Shown here: positions 1 through 7,792 of the stretch, in pieces | Layout: the number at the start of each line of letters is the position of its first letter | Position numbering within the stretch: the first letter of the stretch is position 1 | NCBI GenBank assembly: GCA_964551445.1 | Contig: CAZKCG010000006.1 | Span: 78,207 to 142,206, forward strand | Origin: DAOPXV01 sp964551445 | Lineage (GTDB): Bacteria; Muiribacteriota; UBA9980 | Direction of reading: 5' to 3' | DNA: 64,000 bases | Position numbers and translations under genes: made by a program | The notes under the pieces: generated by a model | Told to the model about the DNA's origin: nothing | Databases searched by the model: none | The model's input: the letters and a program-made list of their open reading frames with translations, nothing else

Positions 1-694
1 AAACAACAAAATAAACATAGTCCCTCAGCCGGTCGAACCCAAATTCAAGAAAAATAACGGCATTCCCGAGCGTATCGCTTCGGTTCCGGACAAGGTCGAA
101 CCCAAATTCAAGAAAAGCATTATCAGCATAGAGCGCGGAAGCATAGCCGGCGGAATTAAAGAGCCCAAACTCGACAAATTCTATTTCGTCGAAGGCCCCG
201 AAGACCTCAAACTGTCTTACAAAAGCGCCGCCGCTATAATACTCAAACACAACACCAAGTTCAAAATGACCGACAACGGACTTGTCATAAAGAACGGCAT
301 CGCTCAGATAGAGGTCACGCCAAAGGCTTTAAACATATTCACCGTGACGACCCCCGACGCTTTCGTCGAAGTGACCGGAACTAAATTCTCCGTCAGCAGG
401 ATCTCGGACGAAACAGAGGTCGACGTTCAACTTGGAAGCGTAAAGGTTACCGATACAGCCTCCGGTGATACCTTCAACCTCGGCGCCGGCGCGAAAAAAC
501 TCGTAACGAAAAAGACCTCACAAAAACCGGCCGTACACATCCAGCAAATATTCGTCGAGACAACCGCTGTTTCACTTGACGCCCCGACATATGAAGCCGA
601 GCTTATTAAAAAGACTGTCGAAACAAAGATACAGAGCACGACCATAAATAACGTCATAGACAATCTCAAGAGCGGCAGCGGCGAAATAAAGTAA
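1..694 (+). CDS. FecR-domain protein, 5' truncated by window edge
   Basis: The reading frame is open from the first bases of the window and ends with TAA at 692-694, so the gene starts upstream; the first internal ATG at 266 is not the real start. The visible C-terminal 230 residues contain a FecR-like beta domain: a 'TPDAFVEVTGTKFSV' strand followed by 'VQLGSVKVTDTASGDTFNLGAGAKKL' type strands, split here as VQLGSVKV and FNLGAGAKKL. The same pattern recurs in the anti-sigma protein at 35032-36102 (TPNSRIFIRGTKLKV). FecR domains sit in the periplasm and often regulate ECF sigma factors or bind surface ligands. The N-terminal part carries the motif VEPKFKK twice, 21 residues apart. It lies upstream of pilin cassette 1. 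Whether a zinc-finger and membrane helix precede this domain cannot be seen. Confidence 0.75.
   Translation, partial: NNKINIVPQPVEPKFKKNNGIPERIASVPDKVEPKFKKSIISIERGSIAGGIKEPKLDKFYFVEGPEDLKLSYKSAAAIILKHNTKFKMTDNGLVIKNGIAQIEVTPKALNIFTVTTPDAFVEVTGTKFSVSRISDETEVDVQLGSVKVTDTASGDTFNLGAGAKKLVTKKTSQKPAVHIQQIFVETTAVSLDAPTYEAELIKKTVETKIQSTTINNVIDNLKSGSGEIK
31..116 (+). repeat. In-frame direct repeat (23 bp, two copies)
   Basis: A 23-base sequence at 31-53 is repeated exactly at 94-116, offset 63 bases (21 codons), so both copies encode VEPKFKK in the FecR-domain protein. Copies upstream of the window may exist. It looks like a recent tandem duplication in a linker. Confidence 0.8.
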
Positions 695-766
695 GAAAAT
701 GATTCGCCCGCGATATTCGTAACGCGGTCCCGTTTAAATGTATAGTAAATTTTAAATACAAAACAA

Positions 767-795
767 TTGAAAAAAAATTAAAAATGTTTTATAAT
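767..795 (+). promoter_or_regulatory. Sigma-70-like promoter for pilin cassette 1
   Basis: TTGAAA (767-772) and TATAAT (790-795) are separated by 17 bases. The predicted start near 802 gives a leader of about 140 nt before the cassette at 940. The -10 box overlaps the left arm of the terminator hairpin of the upstream gene. Confidence 0.55.
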
Positions 796-824
796 AACAC
801 CAAGTAGCATTGGTGTTATTTTTT
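793..824 (+). terminator. Rho-independent terminator after the FecR-domain gene
   Basis: An 11-bp perfect stem (AATAACACCAA at 793-803, complement at 810-820) with a 6-base loop is followed by a T run. Confidence 0.75.
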
Positions 825-939
825 ATTGAACTCTAAAATCTTTGCCGCCGTCTAAATTTAAAAATGAATTAATTTTCGTTCCAGCGGTTTCCTGCCGTGA
901 ACACACGCATCCGGCGGCCCCTGTAACATAAAGGTTTTT

Positions 940-3255
940 ATGCTGAAGATAATATCTGAAAAAAAGGGCATGACATCGGCGATAATAATCGTCATGATCG
1001 CCATAATAAGCATACTTTTTTACAGCCTTTCGAACCTGCTTCGCCAGGAAGCGCATCTCGCCGGGCGTTATTCGCGCATTTCGGTCCTGGCAAATATCGC
1101 CGACGCCGCATGCGCCATAGGTCTGAACGAACTCGAGGCCCAGCTTAACGACCAGAACTCAAAACTTTTCATGGCGATATACCAGAAAGATCTTAACGGC
1201 CAGATAATTCCGCTGCTCTTCGGCAAGGGAAATGAATTGACCTATACTCCGGATAATTATCCGCTTTTGAAGGAGATCGTCGACCAGTATTTAAAAATGT
1301 ATCCGGGGATAAAGGTCACCATAAAGATCGACGTCAAATACCTGCGCGAATTCTCAGATATAGCTCCCATAGCCATCAAAAACTCGGCCGAAAAACAGGG
1401 CGTGGCCGAAGTTACCGCCAGGGCCTGGAGCGACGCTATGAACGTATCCCAGACCATCCGTGAAAAAAGAGCGATAAAACTCACATGCAGCGCGCTTCCC
1501 GTCGTTTCAAGGTTCAGCTTTTTCTTAAGGGACGCGTTCAGGCCCGAAGCGGTCAATAAAGACATACCCATAGAAATGCCCGACGGCGGCAAGGAAATGC
1601 CGAGCACCGCGTTCAATCTGATACAGGTGAACGAGAACGGAACGGCGGCCCCCGACGGCATGCCGGTAATAGTGCGAAACTCCAACGGCGGCCAGACCGG
1701 GTGGGTCTTTCTCGGCGCCGGCGGAAACGATGCTAATCAGAAAAAACCTATTTTGATAAATCTGGCGGGCGGAGCCAAGGAAACGGGCGAAGACCACCAT
1801 TTATTCCGCGTCAACGCCCCGTCTCCCGCGTCCTGCTACCTCAATAAAAGCGTAGGAAACGCGGGAAAAGGAAAGCACAAACCTGACGATGAAGCCGCCT
1901 TTTATGAGGCCGGTTTTTCGGATGATCTCGTAAGTGCCAGTATAAATGATATCGTGGGATTAAATCCCGTCGTCGAAGTTTACGGCCGCAAGGGAAGTTC
2001 CACCGGTTCTTCCAGTAGCACCGGCGGAGCCGCCGTAAAAGCGCTTTCATCCGTTTTTCATTTCTTTGATTCGCCCGATGCTCCCGGCGGCAACAGCAAT
2101 TTAAATAACGTGATGCTCGGAAACGTTTACCGGGCGTTCGCCATGCTCGGTATCTACAGATGCGATAAGAACGGAAGTAATTTTGATAACGCCAAGTTTT
2201 TAAGATACATGGACCAGAACACCCATAAAGATCTCTGGGAAGGCGACGGCTCTAATTCTCCGGCGAAGAACGGCAATCCGGTCAATAACTGCCGATGCGC
2301 CACCTGCGACCCTTCCAATCCGAGTTCTACGTCTTCTTGCACTGCTCCGGTCCCTCTCACCGACCTTCAAAGAGCTCTTTATGCCTTCGGCCTCGACTGG
2401 CCGAATTTCGTGAACGCCAGATCCGATATAAGGCACAACACTTACATCCATTCGGCATATCCCGTTTCATCCACCGGCGGCATTCCGGAAGCCATTGAAA
2501 AGATGTTCGAACCGAAAAGCGCCAATAAATATAACTCCATAATTCCGAAAGACGACGCCACTTTTACTAAAAACATAGTGAAAGGCTACGTCGATATAAC
2601 TGAAGATCTCAATAAGATGAAATTCGTTAAAGCTTACTTTAACGAACGCCAGACGATGCTTGTTTCAAAGGACGAACAGAAGGATTTCTGGGACGAGGTC
2701 GTAAAGGGCGGAAAGCTCACGCTTAATAAGGTCGTGGTCTTTGACAAGGATGTTGACGTGGAGATCCCCGTTATAACCGACATCGAGCGCGGCGGAATAA
2801 TAGTGAGCCAGAAAAGCGTGAAGATAAAGAAGATCGATATAAAAGACAGAAAAAGCATCAGGGACGGCAAGACCCTCAAAGAAAAAAGCGCCCTCGCGGC
2901 AAGCCTTTTAACCATAGTAAGCCTCGGCGATAAGATAATAGTGGACGGAAACCCCGTCTGCGCGCACCTTGTTTCGTTATATGATAAAAGCGGCACGGTC
3001 AGCGGTTCTTTATCGGTCACCGATCCCCAGAAAACGGTTGATATATTCGGCGGCGTAGCGGTAAATTCGATAAAACTCGATGAATTCACCGGACTTAGAA
3101 AAAACGCCAACGGCTCGCCCATTATCGAATATAACCCCATCTTATATCCTGACCCGGATCCCGCCACAAAAGCGAGCTATCTGACCAACGAGTTCGCTTA
3201 TTCGGTCAATATGATGCCTACCATTCAGGAATGGACGGTGACCTCCGAATGGTAG
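940..3255 (+). CDS. Large PilX/GspK-like minor pilin (cassette 1)
   Basis: This 771-residue protein starts with a short basic leader and one hydrophobic helix (KKG followed by MTSAIIIVMIAIISILFYSL). That is the prepilin pattern without Glu5, as in PilX and GspK, which cap pilus or pseudopilus tips. The large C-terminal part is predicted extracytoplasmic. It has a GWVFLGAGG motif (about residue 248), an LGNVYRAFAMLGIY motif (about 391), a four-Cys patch around residues 451-467 (CRCATC...CTAP) and a GGIIVSQKSVKIKKI strand near 613. The first two and the last recur in the 606-residue protein at 30789-32609, so the two are paralogues. The next gene overlaps its end. AAAGG lies 6 nt before the ATG. 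Function as a tip adhesin is inferred. Confidence 0.75.
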   Translation: MLKIISEKKGMTSAIIIVMIAIISILFYSLSNLLRQEAHLAGRYSRISVLANIADAACAIGLNELEAQLNDQNSKLFMAIYQKDLNGQIIPLLFGKGNELTYTPDNYPLLKEIVDQYLKMYPGIKVTIKIDVKYLREFSDIAPIAIKNSAEKQGVAEVTARAWSDAMNVSQTIREKRAIKLTCSALPVVSRFSFFLRDAFRPEAVNKDIPIEMPDGGKEMPSTAFNLIQVNENGTAAPDGMPVIVRNSNGGQTGWVFLGAGGNDANQKKPILINLAGGAKETGEDHHLFRVNAPSPASCYLNKSVGNAGKGKHKPDDEAAFYEAGFSDDLVSASINDIVGLNPVVEVYGRKGSSTGSSSSTGGAAVKALSSVFHFFDSPDAPGGNSNLNNVMLGNVYRAFAMLGIYRCDKNGSNFDNAKFLRYMDQNTHKDLWEGDGSNSPAKNGNPVNNCRCATCDPSNPSSTSSCTAPVPLTDLQRALYAFGLDWPNFVNARSDIRHNTYIHSAYPVSSTGGIPEAIEKMFEPKSANKYNSIIPKDDATFTKNIVKGYVDITEDLNKMKFVKAYFNERQTMLVSKDEQKDFWDEVVKGGKLTLNKVVVFDKDVDVEIPVITDIERGGIIVSQKSVKIKKIDIKDRKSIRDGKTLKEKSALAASLLTIVSLGDKIIVDGNPVCAHLVSLYDKSGTVSGSLSVTDPQKTVDIFGGVAVNSIKLDEFTGLRKNANGSPIIEYNPILYPDPDPATKASYLTNEFAYSVNMMPTIQEWTVTSEW

Positions 3256-3737
3256 AACAAAACTTCAAAAATAAAGCTTTCACGATAATCGAGATCCTTG
3301 TCGCCATAGCGGTGCTTTCATTCGCTTTCGTGCCGATCTTTATGAACATCATGAACGCGCGGCGCGGCGCCGAATCGACGATTGAGGAAATGAAAGGCAT
3401 AGCCTACGCAGCCGATATGATAGACCGCATAAAGACGACGCCTTATAAGAAACTGAAAGATCTCAATCAGGCCGATGACGACACCGCTTTTAAAGCGCTC
3501 GAGATAGGCCCGGATGAAATGGCGAGACCGGACACCAGGTCGGCTTTTACGAGAAAAGTGACCATATCGAAGGAAACGGACGAGAAGTTCAACGCGGGCG
3601 CCGTAAAATATAAAATGAGAAAGATCACCGTGGATGTCAGCTGGGTCATAAGCGCGCAAAACGATAAGGGCGTTACCACTAAAAGGCCCGTTTCCATAAA
3701 ATTATCCACGCTCGTTCGGAAACTGGTGAATCTATGA
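3249..3737 (+). CDS. PilV/GspI-like prepilin (cassette 1)
   Basis: A type IV prepilin-like protein of about 162 residues. After a short leader ending in NKA it has the class III signature FTIIEILVAIAVLSFAFVPI with Glu at +5, then a small globular domain. The residue before the cleavage site is Ala, where Gly is usual. Family knowledge: PilV/GspI-type minor pilins prime assembly together with GspJ/GspK-type partners, which flank it here. The ATG at 3249 is preferred because it gives a normal leader length and overlaps the upstream stop; an in-frame ATG at 3231 has no properly spaced ribosome-binding site. The downstream gene overlaps by 4 bases. Confidence 0.75.
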   Translation: MVEQNFKNKAFTIIEILVAIAVLSFAFVPIFMNIMNARRGAESTIEEMKGIAYAADMIDRIKTTPYKKLKDLNQADDDTAFKALEIGPDEMARPDTRSAFTRKVTISKETDEKFNAGAVKYKMRKITVDVSWVISAQNDKGVTTKRPVSIKLSTLVRKLVNL

Positions 3738-4342
3738 TGATGCGGCGCACGAACCGTGCTTTTACGATAGTCGAAATACTCGTCGTTCTGGCTTTAACGC
3801 TCGCGATAATGACGGTTGGCTACAATATGTTCGCCAACAGCTATTTTTTCGTCAAAACATCCGGTGAAAAACTTCAGAATATTCACGCGGTCTCGGTTCT
3901 GATGGAAGGTTTAAGATACGAATTGTCTTCTCTTCCAATATTGGACAGCGAGAATACCGACATCATAACTCAGCCTAAAGATACCTGGATAAAATCATTT
4001 TTTTATAATAAAACGCTGTGGACCGACAGCGGTAAATCCAATAAGCCTTCGGTCATAAAATACGAGTTCGACGATAAAGCCAAAGAAATAATAAAGAGCA
4101 TCGACGGGGGCTCTCAGAGGTTCGGCCGCGGCAGGATCAAGGATTTCGGCATAAAACATAATTACGATCCCGCCGTTCAGAATAACCCCGATAAGTTCAA
4201 ACCGGTTTATTTTACGGTTAAAATAAGCGCCCTGGCGGATGAAGCCACATCCCGCGCCAACGAGGAAGTCAAGGTTCAATACACCATATATCCAAGGCTT
4301 TTAAATAAAAATTTCCAGCTTAATAACGAGATCAAAGATTAA
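3734..4342 (+). CDS. PilW/GspJ-like prepilin (cassette 1)
   Basis: A 202-residue prepilin-like protein. The N-terminus MMMRRTNRA precedes FTIVEILVVLALTLAIMTVG, with Glu5 and a long hydrophobic helix, then a globular domain rich in charged residues (about 35-202). Ala again replaces Gly before the cleavage point. The start overlaps the upstream stop by 4 bases (ATGA), which indicates translational coupling. Position and size match GspJ/PilW, third member of the minor-pilin tip complex. The order PilX-like, PilV-like, PilW-like is repeated at 30.8-33.6 kb and 48.5-52.7 kb. Confidence 0.75.
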   Translation: MMMRRTNRAFTIVEILVVLALTLAIMTVGYNMFANSYFFVKTSGEKLQNIHAVSVLMEGLRYELSSLPILDSENTDIITQPKDTWIKSFFYNKTLWTDSGKSNKPSVIKYEFDDKAKEIIKSIDGGSQRFGRGRIKDFGIKHNYDPAVQNNPDKFKPVYFTVKISALADEATSRANEEVKVQYTIYPRLLNKNFQLNNEIKD

Positions 4343-4360
4343 ATATATAAGTTTTTAAAT

Positions 4361-4386
4361 AAAAAATGAAACATTTTTCATTTTTT
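4361..4386 (+). terminator. AT-rich hairpin, possible terminator of cassette 1
   Basis: AAAAAATGAA (4361-4370) pairs with its complement at 4377-4386 across a 6-base loop, ending in T6. The stem is weak because it is nearly all A-T. A TAAAAT at 4391-4396 just after it could be the -10 box of the next gene. Confidence 0.4.
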
Positions 4387-4476
4387 GTAGTAAAATAGTA
4401 GTAGCTAAATATTTTTGTGAACATTTATTTAATAAATAAATAACTAACTGAAAAAAATTCGAAGGAGTGATATGCT

Positions 4477-4932
4477 ATGAAATCTTTTAAAACCATTTTT
4501 TCCATTGTATTTATAATTGCTTTATCGCTTGGTTTTTACGGCGTTTCAAACGCCGATGCCGACGTTTTTAAAAATTATATCGTTAAGGCCGAGGAAACGC
4601 TCAAGAATTTCGCCAAACAGAACCTCGATGACGCGACCCTTATCACCGAAGTTTTAAAATTCAACAATATCAACGTTATCGATTTCGACGTTAACAAGGC
4701 TAAATTCAGCGATATTGGCTTAAAAGACGGCGATGTGATATTACTTCCAAACGCCGACGTTTTAAAAAGCATAAAAAGAGCGAAGACCGAAGTTGAAAAA
4801 TCCGAAGCTATAAAAAACTTTAAAAAATTCAAATACAGCGATTTTTATGTGAAGATAGGCGATCTAAAGAACAAACTCAAAGACGGCGGAAAAATAACTG
4901 AAAGAGTAGATAAACAGGCTGAAAAGAAATAA
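4477..4932 (+). CDS. Small exported LysM-like protein
   Basis: A 151-residue protein with an N-terminal signal peptide (MKSFKTIFSIVFIIALSLGF..., likely cleaved after SNADA). The segment at about 60-95 reads EVLKFNNIN...LKDGDVILLPN, which resembles the end of a LysM fold (FNNI...GLKVGDVI.LP). LysM domains bind peptidoglycan glycans, so a periplasmic wall-binding role is possible, but the first half of the motif is poorly preserved. The rest is Lys-rich and helical. A strong ribosome-binding site (GAAGGAGTG) precedes the ATG at 4477, and a clear terminator follows, so it is probably transcribed alone. Confidence 0.6.
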   Translation: MKSFKTIFSIVFIIALSLGFYGVSNADADVFKNYIVKAEETLKNFAKQNLDDATLITEVLKFNNINVIDFDVNKAKFSDIGLKDGDVILLPNADVLKSIKRAKTEVEKSEAIKNFKKFKYSDFYVKIGDLKNKLKDGGKITERVDKQAEKK

Positions 4933-4954
4933 TCAAGTTTAAAAATATCTAAAC

Positions 4955-4990
4955 AATAAAAAAGGGCCGTATTTACGGCCCTTTTTTATT
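4955..4990 (+). terminator. Rho-independent terminator
   Basis: AAAAAAGGGCCGT pairs with ACGGCCCTTTTTT across a 4-base loop, with flanking A and T runs, so it could act on both strands. It follows the small exported protein. Confidence 0.9.
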
Positions 4991-4993
4991 GTT

Positions 4994-5200
4994 AGTGAAT
5001 AGATAAAAGTGAAGAGTTCAGGTCGCGGCCTTTGGTCGGCTCCCGCAAGCCGCTCATTGCCCGTCGCTTCAGGCGCGTCGGTCGCCTTCTTGCCATCCGT
5101 GGCACCGGCGACACTGCGGCCTCCGTGCCGGGCGGCCTATTGTTTTAAATGTATCGTCAATCCACAACTGTTCTCTATTATCTCATCTCTATTCTCTGTT
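4994..5200. repeat. Intergenic arm-core-arm element A
   Basis: A purine-rich left arm (4994-5020, AGTGAATAGATAAAAGTGAA then GAGTT) and a pyrimidine-rich right arm (about 5156-5200, containing TTCTCTATTATCTCATCTCT) flank a GC-rich core starting TCGCGGCCTTTGG. The arms are imperfect inverted repeats and match those of elements B-E. Most of the 455-bp gap between genes at 4933-5387 is this element, the preceding terminator and a promoter. An open frame across the core shows no coding character. Confidence 0.65.
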
Positions 5201-5302
5201 TTGCGCCTGCGTGCCATTGGCGCATCCGTGCGCGGCAGGCAAGGAATGTTGAAAGCGACCTTTCCCACTCACGGTTTAGCGGTCTGAATCATTAAAAATA
5301 TA

Positions 5303-5331
5303 TTGAATAAAATTTTATAAAATGATATAAT
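5303..5331 (+). promoter_or_regulatory. Sigma-70-like promoter for the GAF-HD-GYP operon
   Basis: TTGAAT (5303-5308), 17-base spacer, TATAAT (5326-5331); leader of about 50 nt to the ATG at 5388. Confidence 0.7.
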
Positions 5332-5387
5332 GTGGTTGAAAAATTCGACTGATTTGGCTTTGCTGAAAAGTAACGGAGTATTACAGA

Positions 5388-6944
5388 ATGGATAATTTAA
5401 AGATAGCTTCCCAGATACCTTGTTCGAATAAAGAAATAATTCTTACCGGCCCTGGCAGTGAAAAATTGCTGCATGACGACATGTCCATGCGCTTTATCAG
5501 GATCGCTATAAATCTTTCTCAGGAAAAAGACCTGAAAAAATTGATGAATCTTATAACGAACGAAGTTGCGCAGCTCACCAGCGCTACCCGTGTCTCGCTT
5601 TATCTGGTCGATCATGAACGCCAGAAACTGATATTTTACGTTACCGATCAGAAAAGTTTCAGCGAAGTATTGCTTCCGCTTACGCCCGAATCCATAGCCG
5701 GATACGTCGGCGTTACCGGGAAAATGCTCTTAATTGACGATGTTTACGAGCTTTCGCCGGACCGGCCCTATAAATTCAATAAATCTTTCGATCAGAAGAC
5801 CGGTTTCAGGACTAAATCGATGGTCGTGGTCCCGCTTTTCTCGCATAAGAACGAAGTGCTCGGAATATTACAACTTATAAATAAACAGAGCGACGGGACG
5901 GTAGTCAAATTCACCGAATCCGACCTCGAGGTCATAAACGCCGTCGGTTCGCTCGCTGCCGTATCGATCGAGAACACTCTTCTTTATAAAGAAATTGAAA
6001 ATCTATTCGATTCCTTCGTCAAATATTCCGCGACCGCTATCGACGAACGAGATCCCTGCACGGGCGGCCATTCGCGCCGCGTGGCGATGTACGCCGTCGG
6101 TCTTGCCGCGGCGATGGGAAGTTTCAGCCAGCCTCAGATAAAAGAGATAAAATACGCCGCGTGGCTTCACGACATCGGAAAGATCGGCGTCAAGGAAGCG
6201 GTGCTGAATAAAGCGAATAAACTGACGGACCAGCAGTTCAATGTTCTGCGCTACCGCCTTGGCATGATATGTGAAAAAATGGAAAAAGACGCTTATGAAG
6301 ACACGCTTAAAATGGTCTCGTCAAAAACGGGAGCCATAGACGACTCGATGGCGCTTTCAGATCTTCAGACCGCTATAGCCGGATACCGCCGCGAGATCAA
6401 AGACGACATTGATTTTATCGCCGGTGTCAATATCCCGGGTTTTCTGGTCGAAGAAAAGGCCAAAAGGATCGAGCAGCTCAGAAACAAAAAATATATCGAC
6501 AGATCCGGTCAGATGTGGGAATATATCACGCAGGAAGAGTTTGAAAATCTTATGGTCATTCGTGGAAACCTGACGGAAGGTGAGAGAACGGCCATGGAAT
6601 CGCACGTGTCTAAAACTTACGAGATCTTGAAACAGATACCTTTTACGCGTGAATTGAAAAACGTGGCTGAGTTCGCCGGAAAACACCATGAAAAACTTAA
6701 CGGCAGCGGGTATCCTACGAAAATAATAGCGCCCAACATCCCGCCTCAGGTTCGAATAATAACTATTTCCGACATATACGACGCGCTGGTTTCGCAGGAC
6801 CGTCCCTATAAAAAAGCTATGACGCCAGAGGTCGCGCTTAAAATATTGAACGAGGACGCAACCGCGGGTAAACTCGACAAGGATATTCTCGGGGCTTTCA
6901 TAGAAAAGGGCGTTTACAGGATGTCCGACGATCTCATTCAATAA
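5388..6944 (+). CDS. GAF-HD-GYP cyclic-di-GMP phosphodiesterase
   Basis: This 518-residue cytoplasmic protein has an N-terminal GAF sensor domain (about 30-195) and an HD-GYP domain. The HD motif (LHDIGKIG, about 262) and the GYP motif (HHEKLNGSGYP, about 428) are intact, so it should hydrolyse c-di-GMP. Between them lies an insertion of roughly 120 residues. The sequence after the HD motif (NKLTDQQFNVLRYRL) is echoed after the insertion (GNLTEGERTAMESHV), as if the domain were opened at this helix. The signal sensed by GAF is unknown. The response regulator gene 42 bases downstream is probably co-transcribed. No histidine kinase is nearby. Confidence 0.88.
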   Translation: MDNLKIASQIPCSNKEIILTGPGSEKLLHDDMSMRFIRIAINLSQEKDLKKLMNLITNEVAQLTSATRVSLYLVDHERQKLIFYVTDQKSFSEVLLPLTPESIAGYVGVTGKMLLIDDVYELSPDRPYKFNKSFDQKTGFRTKSMVVVPLFSHKNEVLGILQLINKQSDGTVVKFTESDLEVINAVGSLAAVSIENTLLYKEIENLFDSFVKYSATAIDERDPCTGGHSRRVAMYAVGLAAAMGSFSQPQIKEIKYAAWLHDIGKIGVKEAVLNKANKLTDQQFNVLRYRLGMICEKMEKDAYEDTLKMVSSKTGAIDDSMALSDLQTAIAGYRREIKDDIDFIAGVNIPGFLVEEKAKRIEQLRNKKYIDRSGQMWEYITQEEFENLMVIRGNLTEGERTAMESHVSKTYEILKQIPFTRELKNVAEFAGKHHEKLNGSGYPTKIIAPNIPPQVRIITISDIYDALVSQDRPYKKAMTPEVALKILNEDATAGKLDKDILGAFIEKGVYRMSDDLIQ

Positions 6945-6986
6945 TTTTGGATCTTAGAAAAATAAGGTTATTCGGAGAAATAAAAA

Positions 6987-7712
6987 ATGGGTTCAATAGG
7001 CAAAAAGTTGCTTGTGATCGAAGACGATAAAATACTCGTTAAATTGCTCGTGCGTTCATTTCAACCCGAGGGCGTTGAAGTGGACGCTATAAACAGTTTC
7101 GCGGCCGCGTCTGAAAAGTTAGACAGCGCTGATGTTTCTGAATGGCTTAAAAATTATTATATGCTGGTGCTCGACGTTAATCTCGGCGACGGCAGCGGAT
7201 TTGATATCCTTTCAAAAATGAGGAAGGCCGGTCTCGATATTCCGGTGATAATATTATCGGGCAACGCTTCCGAAACCGACAGGATCGCCGGTCTCGAAAC
7301 GGGCGCAGATGATTATCTATGCAAGCCTTTTTCCCTCAAGGAGCTTAAATCAAGAATAAAAGCCATATCCAGAAGGATCTTAACGCCGCGTGCGGACGGT
7401 GAACCAGTTCGGGCCGCTGATGAAGAAGGTTTTTCATATAAAGGACTGACCGTTAATTTCGCGAAGGGAGAGATCGCCGTCGATAAAGTGACGATAAGCT
7501 TAAGTTATACGGAACTTCTCATACTTAAGACGCTGAAATCTAACACAGGCAAGCTCATAACGCGCGAAGAACTAATAAAAAGCGTCTGGGGCGATAACTA
7601 CATCGAATCAAGCAGCCTCGATCCTCACATATCCAGGCTTCGAAAAAAGCTTTCACCTTACGGCGATATCCTAAGCGTAGTGCCGAGACTCGGATACAAA
7701 CTTAAAATATAA
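6987..7712 (+). CDS. OmpR-family response regulator
   Basis: A 241-residue two-domain regulator. The receiver (5-130) has the acidic pair EDD, a phosphoacceptor Asp in LVLDVN (about 57), the Thr/Ser switch in IILSG and the conserved Lys in LCKPF. The C-terminal winged helix (about 150-240) has the OmpR/PhoB pattern (LSYTELLILKTL...LITREELIKSVWG...SSLDPHISRLRKKL). It should bind DNA when phosphorylated by a kinase encoded elsewhere. It follows the GAF-HD-GYP gene, which suggests linked control of a c-di-GMP-dependent process. Confidence 0.9.
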   Translation: MGSIGKKLLVIEDDKILVKLLVRSFQPEGVEVDAINSFAAASEKLDSADVSEWLKNYYMLVLDVNLGDGSGFDILSKMRKAGLDIPVIILSGNASETDRIAGLETGADDYLCKPFSLKELKSRIKAISRRILTPRADGEPVRAADEEGFSYKGLTVNFAKGEIAVDKVTISLSYTELLILKTLKSNTGKLITREELIKSVWGDNYIESSSLDPHISRLRKKLSPYGDILSVVPRLGYKLKI

Positions 7713-7740
7713 AAAAAGCAGGCCCCGGTTAAGGGGCCTG
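7711..7740 (-). terminator. Terminator of the SLH/PorV envelope operon
   Basis: CAGGCCCC (7719-7726) pairs with GGGGCCTG (7733-7740). The A7 run at 7711-7717 becomes a T run on the minus strand, so it ends the minus-strand operon. For the response regulator on plus there is a hairpin but no T run. Confidence 0.75.
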
Positions 7741-7792
7741 AATCACAATTTCCGTGTATAATTCTCTTCCTTGAATTTATTGGGGAGAATAA

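Noticed and set aside
5009..5287. Open frame of 92 codons in the gap after the small exported protein
   Set aside because: It runs through repeat element A, is rich in Arg/Ser/Pro/Ala with no family resemblance and has no good ribosome-binding site.
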